From contig NZ_CP108032.1 of the NCBI RefSeq assembly GCF_036169555.1, forward strand, positions 4,898,001 through 4,962,000: 64,000 nt of DNA, given 5' to 3'. How positions within the stretch are numbered: position 1 is the first letter of the stretch; every line of letters begins with the position of its first letter. Positions 8,079-16,038 of this stretch are shown here, piece by piece. The position numbers and the translations under genes were made by a program. Source of the DNA: Streptomyces sp. NBC_00306. GTDB taxonomy: Bacteria > Actinomycetota > Actinomycetes > Streptomycetales > Streptomycetaceae. Under the pieces are notes generated by a model. The model was given only the letters and a program-made list of their open reading frames with translations. It searched no databases and was not told the origin of the DNA.

Positions 8079-9695
8079 ATGACGGACTCGAAGGCCCCCG
8101 CCGCCGCCCTCGGCACCAACCCGACCGCGGCCGCGCCGGCGAACGCGCGCACCGCCGCCGACGTGGTCACTCCCGAGGTGGTCGCGCAGCTCACCCGTGG
8201 CGTCGTGGGCTCCGGCCGCACCGCCAACCACACGCCCTTCACCGGACAGAAGCTGGCGGACCTGCCCGAGTCCACTCCCGAGGACGTGGCCGAGGCCTTC
8301 GCGCGGGCCCGTGTCGCCCAGCCCGTCTGGGCCGCGACCCCGGTCCGCACCCGCGCCGCCGTGCTGCTGCGCTTCCACGACCTGGTCCTGGAGCGGCAGG
8401 CCGAAGTCCTCGACCTCATCCAGCTGGAGACCGGCAAGGCCCGGCTGCACGCGCACGAAGAGGTCCAGGCCGTCGCCGTGGCCGCCCGCCACTACGGCCG
8501 CAGGGCCGCCGCCTATCTGAAGCCGAAGCGCCACACCGGTGTGGTCCCCGTCCTCACCAAGGCCACCGAACTGCGCCAGCCGCGCGGTGTCGTGGGCCAG
8601 ATCGCGCCCTGGAACTACCCGCTCGAACTGTCCGTCGGCGACGCGCTGCCCGCGTTCGTGTCCGGCAACGCCGTCGTGATGAAGCCCGACACCGAGACCG
8701 CGCTGACCGCCCTGTGGGCCCGTGATCTGCTGATCGAGGCCGGACTGCCGGCCGAGGTCTTCCAGGTCGTCATCGGCGAGGGCCCGGTCGTCGGCCCGGA
8801 GGTCGTCAAGCACGCCGACTACGTCTCCTTCACCGGCTCCACCCGCACCGGCCGCGAGGTCGCCCAGGGCGCGGCCGCCCGCCTCATCGGGGTCTCCCTC
8901 GAACTCGGCGGCAAGAACGCCATGCTGGTGCTCCACGACGCGGACATCGAGAAGGCCGCCGCCGGAGCGATCCGCGCCTGCTTCTCGTCGGCCGGCCAGT
9001 TGTGCATCTCCATCGAGCGGCTCTACGTCCACGAGTCGGTGGCCGATGCCTTCCTGGAGCGGTTCGCCGCCCGGACCAAGGCGATGCGCCTGGGCAGTTC
9101 GCTGGCGTACGGCGCCGACATGGGCTCGCTCGTCGGCGAACGCCAGCTGGAGACCGTCACCCGCCATGTCGACGAGGCGGTGGCCAAGGGCGCCACGCTC
9201 GTCGCCGGCGGCGTCGCCCGCCCCGACATAGGCCCGCTGTTCTACGAGCCGACCATTCTCGACGGTGTCGAGTCGCCCATGGCGGTGTGCACCGAGGAGA
9301 CCTTCGGCCCGGTCGTCTCCGTCTACCGCTTCACGGACGAGGACGAGGCCGTCGCGCTCGCCAACGCCACGCCGTACGGACTGAATTCGAGCGTCTGGAC
9401 GCGTGACGGCAGGCGCGGCCACGCCGTCGCGGCGAAGCTGCGCACCGGCACGGTCAACATCAACGAGGGCTACGCACCGGCGTACGGCAGTGTGCAGTCC
9501 CCGATGGGCGGTATGAAGGACTCCGGTCTGAGCAGGCGGCACGGCTCCGAGGGAATCCTCAAGTACACCGAGGCGCAGACCGTCGCGCAGCAGCGGCTCA
9601 TCCCGCTCGCCCCGTCGTTCGGGATGGACGACGAGAAGTACGCGGCGTTCATGAGCCGCTCCCTCAGGGCGATGAAGGCCCTGCGTCTCCGCTAG
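8079..9695 (+). CDS. aldehyde dehydrogenase, succinate-semialdehyde type
   Basis: 538-aa NAD(P)-dependent aldehyde dehydrogenase. It has PWNYPLEL (Asn of the oxyanion hole), FTGSTRTGREV, catalytic Glu275 in LELGGKNA and catalytic Cys309 in GQLCIS, with the usual C-terminal ETFGPV and NEGYAP segments. It resembles the GabD2-type succinate-semialdehyde dehydrogenases of actinomycetes, oxidising an aldehyde to the acid in the cytoplasm; exact substrate uncertain. A TTG at 8058 could extend it by seven residues, but ATG 8079 fits the leaderless promoter. It lies 67 bp before a GMC oxidoreductase that may share its transcript. Confidence 0.93.
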   Translation: MTDSKAPAAALGTNPTAAAPANARTAADVVTPEVVAQLTRGVVGSGRTANHTPFTGQKLADLPESTPEDVAEAFARARVAQPVWAATPVRTRAAVLLRFHDLVLERQAEVLDLIQLETGKARLHAHEEVQAVAVAARHYGRRAAAYLKPKRHTGVVPVLTKATELRQPRGVVGQIAPWNYPLELSVGDALPAFVSGNAVVMKPDTETALTALWARDLLIEAGLPAEVFQVVIGEGPVVGPEVVKHADYVSFTGSTRTGREVAQGAAARLIGVSLELGGKNAMLVLHDADIEKAAAGAIRACFSSAGQLCISIERLYVHESVADAFLERFAARTKAMRLGSSLAYGADMGSLVGERQLETVTRHVDEAVAKGATLVAGGVARPDIGPLFYEPTILDGVESPMAVCTEETFGPVVSVYRFTDEDEAVALANATPYGLNSSVWTRDGRRGHAVAAKLRTGTVNINEGYAPAYGSVQSPMGGMKDSGLSRRHGSEGILKYTEAQTVAQQRLIPLAPSFGMDDEKYAAFMSRSLRAMKALRLR

Positions 9696-9762
9696 CCCGC
9701 CACGTCGGCCCCGGCGCCGGCCCGAACCGAGCAGTCAGCACCGTTTCGTACCGAGGAGTGCC

Positions 9763-11577
9763 ATGTCCCAGGTCCCCCCTGCCCGGAATCAGGAAGCCCC
9801 CGACGACGACGCCTACGACTACGACGTCCTGATCGTCGGTTCGGGCTTCGGCGGTTCGGTCTCGGCGCTGCGCCTGACGGAGAAGGGCTACCGGGTCGGC
9901 GTCCTCGAGGCGGGCCGCCGCTTCACCCGGGAGACCCTGCCGAAGAACTCCTGGGACCTGCGCAACTTCCTGTGGGCCCCGGCGCTCGGCCTGTTCGGCA
10001 TCCAGCGGATCCATCTGCTCGGCAATGTGATGGTGCTGGCGGGCGCGGGCGTGGGCGGTGGTTCGCTGAACTACGCCAACACCCTCTATGTCCCGCCGAA
10101 GCCCTTCTTCGAGGACGCGCAGTGGGGGAACATCACCGACTGGCACGCGGAACTCCAGCCGTACTACGACCAGGCACGGCGGATGCTCGGCGTCCGGCTC
10201 AACCCGACGATGACCCCCTCCGACGTCCATCTCAAGGCGACCGCCCAGGCGATGGGCATCGGCGACACCTTCCACATGGCACCGGTCGGCGTCTTCTTCG
10301 GCGACGGCGAAGACGCCGACGGTACGGCGAAGGCCGCGCCCGGTTCCGAGGTCCCCGACCCGTACTTCGGCGGGGTGGGGCCGGCCCGCAAGGCGTGCAC
10401 CGAGTGCGGTGAATGCATGACGGGCTGCCGCCACGGCGCGAAGAACACCCTCAACGAGAACTACCTCTACCTCGCCGAGCAGGCCGGTGCCGTCATCCAC
10501 CCGATGACCTCGGTCGTCACCGTCACCGAGGACTCGCGGGGCGGCTTCGCGGTGGGCACGCTGCCGAGCGACAGCAAGCGCAAGGGCAAGGGGCGCACCT
10601 TCACGGCGCGCCGGGTCGTGATCGCGGCCGGCACCTACGGCACCCAGACCCTGCTGCACCGGATGAAGGACACCGGCCTGCTGCCGCGGATCTCCGGGCG
10701 GCTGGGGGAGCTGACCCGTACGAACTCCGAGGCGCTCGTGGGCGCGCAGACCGACAACCGCCGCTACCGCAAGCGGCACGGCGGGGAGCGGGTCGACTTC
10801 ACCCGCGGCGTCGCGATCACCTCGTCGATCCATCCCGATGCCAACACCCATATCGAGCCGGTGCGTTACGGCAAGGGCTCCAACGCGATGGGCGGGCTGA
10901 CGGTCCTCCAGGTCCCGTACAACACCAAGCGCCGCGTGGCGGGCTGGTTCGGGAGCATCACCAAGCACCCGTTGCTCGCGATGCGGATGCTGTCCAACCG
11001 GCGCTGGTCGGAGCGGACGATCATCGGGCTCGTCATGCAGTCGCTGGACAACTCACTGACCACGTACCGCAAGCCCAAGGGCATCGGCAAGGGCCTGCTC
11101 ACCGCCCGGCAGGGCCACGGCGCGCCCAACCCGACCCAGATCCCGGAGGCGACCCGCGCGGCCTCGCTTCTCGCGGAGGAGATCAACGGTTTCGCCGGCT
11201 CCAACATCGGTGAGCTGATGGGCACTCCGCTGACCGCCCACTTCCTGGGCGGCTGCCCGATCGGCGCGGCGGCGGAGGCGGGCGTGATCGACCCGTACCA
11301 CCGGCTGTTCGGCCACCCGGGCATCTCGGTCGTGGACGGCTCCGCGGTCTCGGCGAACCTCGGGGTGAACCCGTCCCTGACGATCACCGCGCAGGCGGAG
11401 CGGGCGATGTCGTTCTGGCCCAACAAGGGCGAGGAGGACCCGCGTCCGGCGCAGGGCGGTGTGTACGAACGTCTGCTCCCGATCGCCCCGAAGTCCCCTG
11501 CGGTCCCGGACGCGGCGTTCGGAGCCCTGCGGCTGCCGCTGCTGGAGATCCCGAAGGTCCCGCCGAAGAAGGCCTGA
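9763..11577 (+). CDS. ChoD-like GMC family FAD oxidoreductase
   Basis: 604 aa, with GAGGAG placed well before ATG 9763. An N-terminal Rossmann motif (VLIVGSGFGGS) binds FAD. A central Cys cluster (ACTECGECMTGC) followed by RHGAKNTL is typical of the ChoD/cholesterol-oxidase-like branch, and the C-terminal GMC signature around HFLGGCPIG and VDGSAVSANLGVNPSLTI is intact. The substrate is probably a hydroxylated hydrophobic compound or sterol-like alcohol; family members often remain uncharacterised. A choD-like gene near the GMP synthesis genes is a recurring actinobacterial arrangement, as in mycobacteria near guaB. No signal peptide is visible. Confidence 0.9.
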   Translation: MSQVPPARNQEAPDDDAYDYDVLIVGSGFGGSVSALRLTEKGYRVGVLEAGRRFTRETLPKNSWDLRNFLWAPALGLFGIQRIHLLGNVMVLAGAGVGGGSLNYANTLYVPPKPFFEDAQWGNITDWHAELQPYYDQARRMLGVRLNPTMTPSDVHLKATAQAMGIGDTFHMAPVGVFFGDGEDADGTAKAAPGSEVPDPYFGGVGPARKACTECGECMTGCRHGAKNTLNENYLYLAEQAGAVIHPMTSVVTVTEDSRGGFAVGTLPSDSKRKGKGRTFTARRVVIAAGTYGTQTLLHRMKDTGLLPRISGRLGELTRTNSEALVGAQTDNRRYRKRHGGERVDFTRGVAITSSIHPDANTHIEPVRYGKGSNAMGGLTVLQVPYNTKRRVAGWFGSITKHPLLAMRMLSNRRWSERTIIGLVMQSLDNSLTTYRKPKGIGKGLLTARQGHGAPNPTQIPEATRAASLLAEEINGFAGSNIGELMGTPLTAHFLGGCPIGAAAEAGVIDPYHRLFGHPGISVVDGSAVSANLGVNPSLTITAQAERAMSFWPNKGEEDPRPAQGGVYERLLPIAPKSPAVPDAAFGALRLPLLEIPKVPPKKA

Positions 11578-11627
11578 CGGCCCGCGCCGGGGCCCACCCG
11601 CCCCGGCCGCACCACCCCGGGCACAGA

Positions 11628-11667
11628 GAAGGGCCGCTGCACCCCCCTCCGAGTGCAGCGGCCCTTC
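11628..11667. terminator. strong bidirectional terminator
   Basis: A 15-bp stem pairs GAAGGGCCGCTGCAC (11628-11642) with GTGCAGCGGCCCTTC (11653-11667) around a 10-nt loop. It sits between the convergent GMC oxidoreductase and LAETG gene and probably ends both transcripts. Confidence 0.85.
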
Positions 11668-11688
11668 CGGTCTTGCAGGTGGCTCGTG

Positions 11689-12684
11689 TTACGCCGTCGC
11701 GTCCTCACGGCGGCGCTTCATCGCGAAGACCACACCTGCACCGGCGAGAACGGCGACACCGCCGACGATCCCGACGACGGGCAGGACGGAATCGGAGCCG
11801 GTCTCGGCGAGGCTGCCGGTGACCTGGGCGCCCGTGTTGGTGCCCGTGCTCGGCTTCTCGGTGGCGACCGGAACCTTGCCACCCTCCTGCGGCTTCGTGC
11901 CGCCGGTGTCCGTACCGGCCTTCACGATCTGGAACTTGTACGCGATGTCACCGCTGCCGATGCACTCGGCGTCCTCGTCGCTGTAGATGCTCGCGCCGAG
12001 CGAGAAGCCCGCACCCACCGGGGCACCGGCCTTGACGTTGATCCGCAGCGGGATGTCGACCTCGAACTCGGGCTCCAGCGTCTCCGACCAGCCGACGAAG
12101 CCGACGGCCTCGCCGTCCGGGCCGCGCAGGTCGTACCAGGTCTTGGTGTCCGCGTCGAAGGCCTGGAGACGGACCTGCTTGCGGGTGAACAGCTCCTCGC
12201 CCAGCTCGTCGGCGGAGGCGCCGGCGAAGTAGACGAGGTCGGTCAGCGTGCTGTCCGACGAGTTGTAGATGTTCAGGCTGAACTTGTGCCAGCCGCTGCC
12301 CGCGGCGATCTTGCCGGGAAGCCCCGTGATCGACACGTCGATCTTGGCGTCCTCGCACTCGACCGGCAGCTCCTCCTCCGGCTCCGACTCCGTCGCGCTG
12401 GGCGTCGCGGCGGGGGAGCTGGGGGTGTTGAGCGGTGCGCTCGGCGAGGGGGCGGAGTCGCTGGGCGAGGCGCTGGTGCTCGTGCCCGGCTCGGGGGCCG
12501 TCCCCGGGGCCGTCTCGGTCGCCGAGGGCGAACCGGACGGGGTGGTGCTCTCGCCGGCCTCCGGAGTCGTGGACTCGGTGGTGGTCGGCGAGCCCGTCGC
12601 GAACGCGGCCGGAGCCGACAGGAACGCGGCGGGGGCTATGACTGCGGTCGCGGCGGCGACGGCCATAGCGCGGCGAAGCTTCAT
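11689..12684 (-). CDS. secreted LAETG cell-wall-anchored protein
   Basis: 331-aa surface protein. ATG 12684 has GAGGT 5 nt upstream; a frame extending to 12813 is unsupported. A Sec signal peptide (MKLRRAMAVAAATAV... with AFA before the mature part) is followed by about 90 residues of Thr/Ser/Pro/Glu stalk, a folded domain with two Cys (VECEDAKID and DAECIGSG), and a C-terminal sorting signal: LAETG, hydrophobic helix and KRRRE tail. LAxTG is the motif processed by class E sortases of Streptomyces, so the protein is probably covalently attached to peptidoglycan. Divergent from another sortase substrate; function unknown, possibly adhesive or sheath-like. Confidence 0.9.
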   Translation of the reverse strand: MKLRRAMAVAAATAVIAPAAFLSAPAAFATGSPTTTESTTPEAGESTTPSGSPSATETAPGTAPEPGTSTSASPSDSAPSPSAPLNTPSSPAATPSATESEPEEELPVECEDAKIDVSITGLPGKIAAGSGWHKFSLNIYNSSDSTLTDLVYFAGASADELGEELFTRKQVRLQAFDADTKTWYDLRGPDGEAVGFVGWSETLEPEFEVDIPLRINVKAGAPVGAGFSLGASIYSDEDAECIGSGDIAYKFQIVKAGTDTGGTKPQEGGKVPVATEKPSTGTNTGAQVTGSLAETGSDSVLPVVGIVGGVAVLAGAGVVFAMKRRREDATA

Positions 12685-12831
12685 GAAGACCTCAGTGAAG
12701 TCCGGGTGCCGCATCACAGCGGCACTGAGTCTGGAGGGCCTTCCGGGGTGGGGGTGCACGGGTGAGGCCGTTGATACGCATAGATGACCGGCGAGTGGCC
12801 GAAAAGGTTGCACACGAACTCACAGAATATT

Positions 12832-12851
12832 TATGTGGCGCCCGTCACATA
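12832..12851. promoter_or_regulatory. Crp-type palindrome, site 1
   Basis: TATGTGGCGCCCGTCACATA has perfect 6-bp arms and contains GTGGCGCCCGTCAC (12835-12848), an exact match to the GTG-N6-GNCAC consensus described for Streptomyces Crp. It lies about 150 bp upstream of the LAETG gene start. Prediction only. Confidence 0.55.
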
Positions 12852-12937
12852 CGTCGTCACGGGGTCGCGGGGGGCCGGCGGGGGCCGGCTCGTGCCGTCG
12901 GCCCGGCTGTCCTGAAACCGCCGTCCCGGCCCGGCCG

Positions 12938-12957
12938 TTGACTGTGATGCGCGTCAC
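12938..12957. promoter_or_regulatory. Crp-type palindrome, site 2, overlapping TTGACT
   Basis: GTGATGCGCGTCAC (12944-12957) again matches GTG-N6-GNCAC exactly and adjoins TTGACT (12938-12943), a possible -35 hexamer for the rightward surface-protein gene. I saw no convincing -10 partner. It is centred about 109 bp from site 1. Confidence 0.5.
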
Positions 12958-13077
12958 GCTCTGGCGCCTGTGGTGATCGCACAACCTTTCCCCCGGGTGC
13001 GCGGTCGAACCTGCGCTGTCACCGCCCCATGCACCCCCGGGGCCCCACGGATCCCAACTGATCTCGAAGGTTCGTTG

Positions 13078-14781
13078 ATGAGACGCCTGTCCCTTCCGGC
13101 TGCCGGCCGTCGTTCGGCCACCGCCCTCGCTGTCGCCGGGCTGTTCGCCGGCGCAGTGCTCACCGCCGCTCCCGCCCACGCGGACGGCCCCGTGTTCACC
13201 CTCGGCGGCCCGGCCGAGGTCGGGCTGCGCCCGTATCCCGCCACGGGCAAGCCCCAGACGACAACCGTCGATGTGACGGTGAACAACCCCAGCGAGGACG
13301 TGGAGAACGGCGACTTCGACGGCGAGTACACCGTCAGGTTCGACCTCAGCGCCCTCGCCGGTGTCGCCGATGTGAAGTTCGGCGACACCGGGAGCTCGGA
13401 CTGCAAGATCACCGGCACCACCGGCGTCTGCACCGACTACGGCGTGTGGGCCGGTCTCAGCAGCGTCGCCGAGCTGAAGGTCTCCGCCGCCAAGGGCAGC
13501 AAGCCCGGCGCCACCGGTGACATCAAGGTCTCCGGCTCGGCAGAGGGCGCCACCTTCACGTCCTTCGCGACCAAGGTGACCGTGGGCGGTCCCGACCTGG
13601 TGATGAAGCCGCTGAACCTGACGGCGGACGTCAAGCCGGGCCAGGCGCAGCGCGCTCCGATCACGTTCGCCAACGCGGGCACGTCCGCGGCCGGCGATGT
13701 GCTGCTCACGCTGATGTACTCGCACGGCATCGAGATCCCCGAGCGGTTCTCCAACTGCGAGTACAGCCAGGGCACGGGTGAGGACTTCGAACACGTCTAC
13801 TCCACCGCGATCTGCGCCCTCGAAGGACCCTTCGAGCCGGGTGCCGTCTACGAGCTGGAGAAGCCCTTCACGGTGAAGGCGGCCGGTCACGCCTTCATCG
13901 AGGACTTCATCTACCGCGTCAACGAGGACAGCCCGAAGGAGCGTGCCGCCCAGCGTGCCGGCGCCGCCTTCACCCCGGGCACCGGAGGGGTTCTCGGAGT
14001 GAAGAAGCAGGCCGCCCCGGCCCGTTCTGCGGACCTCGACCCGTGGAACAACCAGCAGGAGCAGGGCATCCGCGCCAAGAACACGGCGGACTTCGCCGCG
14101 TACGGCGTGAGCGTGGAGAAGGCCGCCGTCGGCGAGACGGTCAAGGCCGGCATCGGCTTCCGCAACCAGGGCCCGGCGTGGATCGGTTACATCCGCTCCG
14201 GTGAATCCATCGGCGTCGTGGACGTCAGGATCCCCGAGGGCGCCAAGGTCACCGCCAAGCCGAAGTCCTGCAACGGCGTGACGGCGTCGGGTGGTGAGCG
14301 CGACAAGCAGCTCGGCGCGCCCCGCTACATCTGCGAGGTCGGCTCCGTGGTCCTGGAGAACGCGGACTTCGCGCTGCCCTTCGAGCTCACGGTCGAGAAG
14401 GTCGTCGCCGACGCGACGGGAACCGTGACCGTGCGCAACTGGCACGAGCCCGAGCCCGCGCTGCAGTTCGACCCGAACATGGCCAACAACACCGCGAAGC
14501 TCGTCCTGAACGGCAAGGACTCCGGCACCACCACGGGCGGCACCTCCGGCGGTTCCACCACCGGCGGTTCGACCGGTGGCTCCACGGGTGGCGACTCGGC
14601 GCAGTCCACGGGCGGTACGGCCGCGGGCACCGCCGCGTCCGGTGGCGGTACGGCCGAAGGCGGGCTGGCCTCCACCGGCTCGACCGCGCTGCTCACCGCG
14701 TCGGCCGCCGCCGTCGCGCTGGCCGCGGGCGGGGTCCTCTTCGTCGCCGTCCGTCGCCGCCGCGCGACGACCGGTGCGTGA
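13078..14781 (+). CDS. secreted LASTG cell-wall-anchored protein
   Basis: 567-aa surface protein with GAAGG before ATG 13078; a GTG extension to 12970 has no support. It has an N-terminal signal peptide (MRRLSLPAAGRR..., cleavage near AHA-DG), about 430 residues of beta-rich repeats of the bacterial surface type (DVTVNNPSEDVENG, PITFANAGTSAAGD, AGIGFRNQGPA), a Gly/Thr/Ser linker and a sorting signal LASTG, then a hydrophobic helix and RRRR tail. This is a class E sortase (LAxTG) substrate like its divergent neighbour. Four Cys in the body could form two disulfides. Ligand unknown. Confidence 0.9.
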   Translation: MRRLSLPAAGRRSATALAVAGLFAGAVLTAAPAHADGPVFTLGGPAEVGLRPYPATGKPQTTTVDVTVNNPSEDVENGDFDGEYTVRFDLSALAGVADVKFGDTGSSDCKITGTTGVCTDYGVWAGLSSVAELKVSAAKGSKPGATGDIKVSGSAEGATFTSFATKVTVGGPDLVMKPLNLTADVKPGQAQRAPITFANAGTSAAGDVLLTLMYSHGIEIPERFSNCEYSQGTGEDFEHVYSTAICALEGPFEPGAVYELEKPFTVKAAGHAFIEDFIYRVNEDSPKERAAQRAGAAFTPGTGGVLGVKKQAAPARSADLDPWNNQQEQGIRAKNTADFAAYGVSVEKAAVGETVKAGIGFRNQGPAWIGYIRSGESIGVVDVRIPEGAKVTAKPKSCNGVTASGGERDKQLGAPRYICEVGSVVLENADFALPFELTVEKVVADATGTVTVRNWHEPEPALQFDPNMANNTAKLVLNGKDSGTTTGGTSGGSTTGGSTGGSTGGDSAQSTGGTAAGTAASGGGTAEGGLASTGSTALLTASAAAVALAAGGVLFVAVRRRRATTGA

Positions 14782-14924
14782 GACGCCGATCGCACCGATC
14801 ATGTCGCACCGATCGCGTCGTACTGACCGAGCAGGGGTCACCGGGCGGATCTGATCGACGAGACCGGACCTGCCCGAGCGGAAGCGGTGAACACCGTGAC
14901 CGGGCCCTCGGCCCGGACGCAGAG

Positions 14925-14962
14925 CAAGGGCCCCGCCGGACGCGCTGTCCGCGGGGCCCTTG
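14925..14962. terminator. terminator after LASTG gene
   Basis: CAAGGGCCCCG(C)CGGA at 14925-14940 pairs with TCCGCGGGGCCCTTG at 14948-14962 with one bulged C and a 7-nt loop. It lies downstream of the surface protein gene. Confidence 0.75.
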
Positions 14963-15429
14963 GCGATCGGCACCGGCGTCAGGGCAGCGCCGGTGCCGAG
15001 TCGCGGCGCCGGGGGGTTGCGCCGCGGGGAACGGCCGCCCGTCGTGCGCACCCGGGGCCTGTTCCGAACGACAGGCCCCTGCGGCGCACGGGTGGTGTCG
15101 GCCTCTGGCTGTGGAGTCGCGCAGTGGGGATGCGCGGGTTCTGGCATCGTGCTGGGCGTGCTGCGAGAGCAGCTGTTCGGATCGGATGCGGTCGGCCCCG
15201 GGCGTCCCCGGAAGCCGACCGCCCTTGGAGTGACCGGGCTGCTGTCCCCTGCCGACCGGTCACGCGCGCTGGGGCGAGGTCCCACGACGTACCTGAGATA
15301 CGTCACACGCCCCAGCGGAGCCACGCGTGGTTTCCTGCACTGGCCCGCCCCTGGCTGACACGGACACCGGGACCAACGACCCCCTGTCGCCCGCGGTCAC
15401 GCGCCGTACGGGTGAGGATGCAACCGAAC
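14963..15429. other. 467-bp gap without a convincing gene
   Basis: Both strands are open over parts of this stretch, including a 132-aa plus-strand frame at 14960-15358, but none has a ribosome binding site at a plausible start or any recognisable motif. It separates the surface-protein gene from the convergent chorismate mutase. Composition is ordinary GC-rich DNA. The palindrome-like ACAGGCC region near 15070 is weak. Confidence 0.5.
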
Positions 15430-15726
15430 TCAGATGCGGCCCCGGCACAGCTCCAGCAGCGTCATCGCCAGCGAGGTGCCGGGCCGGCCGAGCGCGTCGC
15501 GGAAGTGGCTGAGCACCTCCATCTCGCGGGACAGGTTCACCCGGCGACCGCCGGACGACAGACGCGCGTCCTGGATGACGGCCGACACGGCCATCCGTTC
15601 CTGCACGAGACCGATGATCCGGTCGTCGAGGGCGTCGATCCGCTCGCGGGCGGAGGCGATCACGTCCGCGGCCTCGGGGGTGCGGGCGCCGGTCTTCTCC
15701 GTGACGGTCTTCTCGGCGAGTGTCAT
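15430..15726 (-). CDS. AroQ-type chorismate mutase
   Basis: 98-aa all-alpha chorismate mutase of the AroQ class, converting chorismate to prephenate at the Phe/Tyr branch point. Visible features are RERIDALDDRIIGLVQERMAVS (helix 1, with the conserved Arg and Asp) and the Arg/Glu-rich helix around SREMEVLSHF. ATG 15726 is chosen because AAGGAG lies 9 nt upstream; a longer frame to 15771 runs into the leader. It is a stand-alone enzyme with no prephenate dehydratase domain. An F/Y-containing leader peptide and a strong hairpin precede it (15790-15912), suggesting attenuation by aromatic amino acid supply. Confidence 0.88.
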   Translation of the reverse strand: MTLAEKTVTEKTGARTPEAADVIASARERIDALDDRIIGLVQERMAVSAVIQDARLSSGGRRVNLSREMEVLSHFRDALGRPGTSLAMTLLELCRGRI

Positions 15727-15789
15727 GGCGTGGGGCTCCTTGTTCCGAAGGAGGCGTCCCCGGTCCGGCACGGCCCGGAAATGACAGAA

Positions 15790-15816
15790 CGCCCCGGGCC
15801 TTGTCGGCCCGGGGCG
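15790..15816 (-). terminator. attenuator hairpin before chorismate mutase
   Basis: A perfect 11-bp stem (CGCCCCGGGCC with GGCCCGGGGCG, 5-nt loop) is followed on the minus strand by TTCTGTCATTT. It lies between the leader peptide stop (15841) and the mutase start (15726) on the same transcript, so it terminates nothing else and fits an attenuator. Confidence 0.7.
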
Positions 15817-15840
15817 CCTGGGAAGTCGCTTGTCAGTTGC

Positions 15841-15912
15841 TCAAGCAGCACGACCATGGCAGCCGGACGGGCCGGTGCCATAGGTAAAGACGAAGGTCAG
15901 CTGCATGTGCAT
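15841..15912 (-). CDS. Phe/Tyr-rich leader peptide
   Basis: A minus-strand frame of 23 codons (ATG 15912; alternative ATG 15906 gives 21) reads M-H-M-Q-L then TFVFTYG and ends at TGA 15841. Two Phe and one Tyr lie within five residues, upstream of a terminator hairpin and a gene committing chorismate to Phe/Tyr. This is the classic architecture of a ribosome-mediated attenuator: stalling at Phe/Tyr codons would prevent hairpin formation. A TACTGT box (15917-15922) just upstream suggests a nearly leaderless transcript, with ATG 15906 as the likelier start. Confidence 0.6.
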   Translation of the reverse strand: MHMQLTFVFTYGTGPSGCHGRAA

Positions 15913-15916
15913 GGGC

Positions 15917-15922
15917 ACAGTA
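15917..15922 (-). promoter_or_regulatory. -10 box for leader/chorismate mutase
   Basis: TACTGT on the minus strand ends 4 nt before ATG 15912 and 10 nt before ATG 15906. No ribosome binding site precedes either. A clear -35 hexamer was not found. Confidence 0.45.
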
Positions 15923-15994
15923 TGGACCGACCTCCCGCCCGGGGCCAAAGCCGGGTTCGGATGGTGAGACGGAAGAGGCCCCCGCGCGCCCCGG

Positions 15995-16000
15995 TAGAAT
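15995..16000 (+). promoter_or_regulatory. -10 box TAGAAT for guaA
   Basis: TAGAAT 38 nt before the guaA GTG gives a predicted 5' leader of about 32 nt with GGAAGG at 16027-16032. It lies in the divergent region shared with the mutase leader. Confidence 0.5.
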
Positions 16001-16038
16001 CGGCAGAACCGACCCCGCCCACCGCCGGAAGGCCGCCA

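Noticed and set aside
12820..15324. 834-residue open frame on the minus strand
   Set aside because: It runs antisense to the LASTG surface protein gene, which has signal peptide, sorting motif and RBS. The antisense frame is Arg/Gly/Ala-rich noise caused by high GC.
14960..15358. 132-residue plus-strand frame between the surface-protein and chorismate mutase genes
   Set aside because: No ribosome binding site near a plausible start, Arg/Gly/Pro-rich background composition, no motif.
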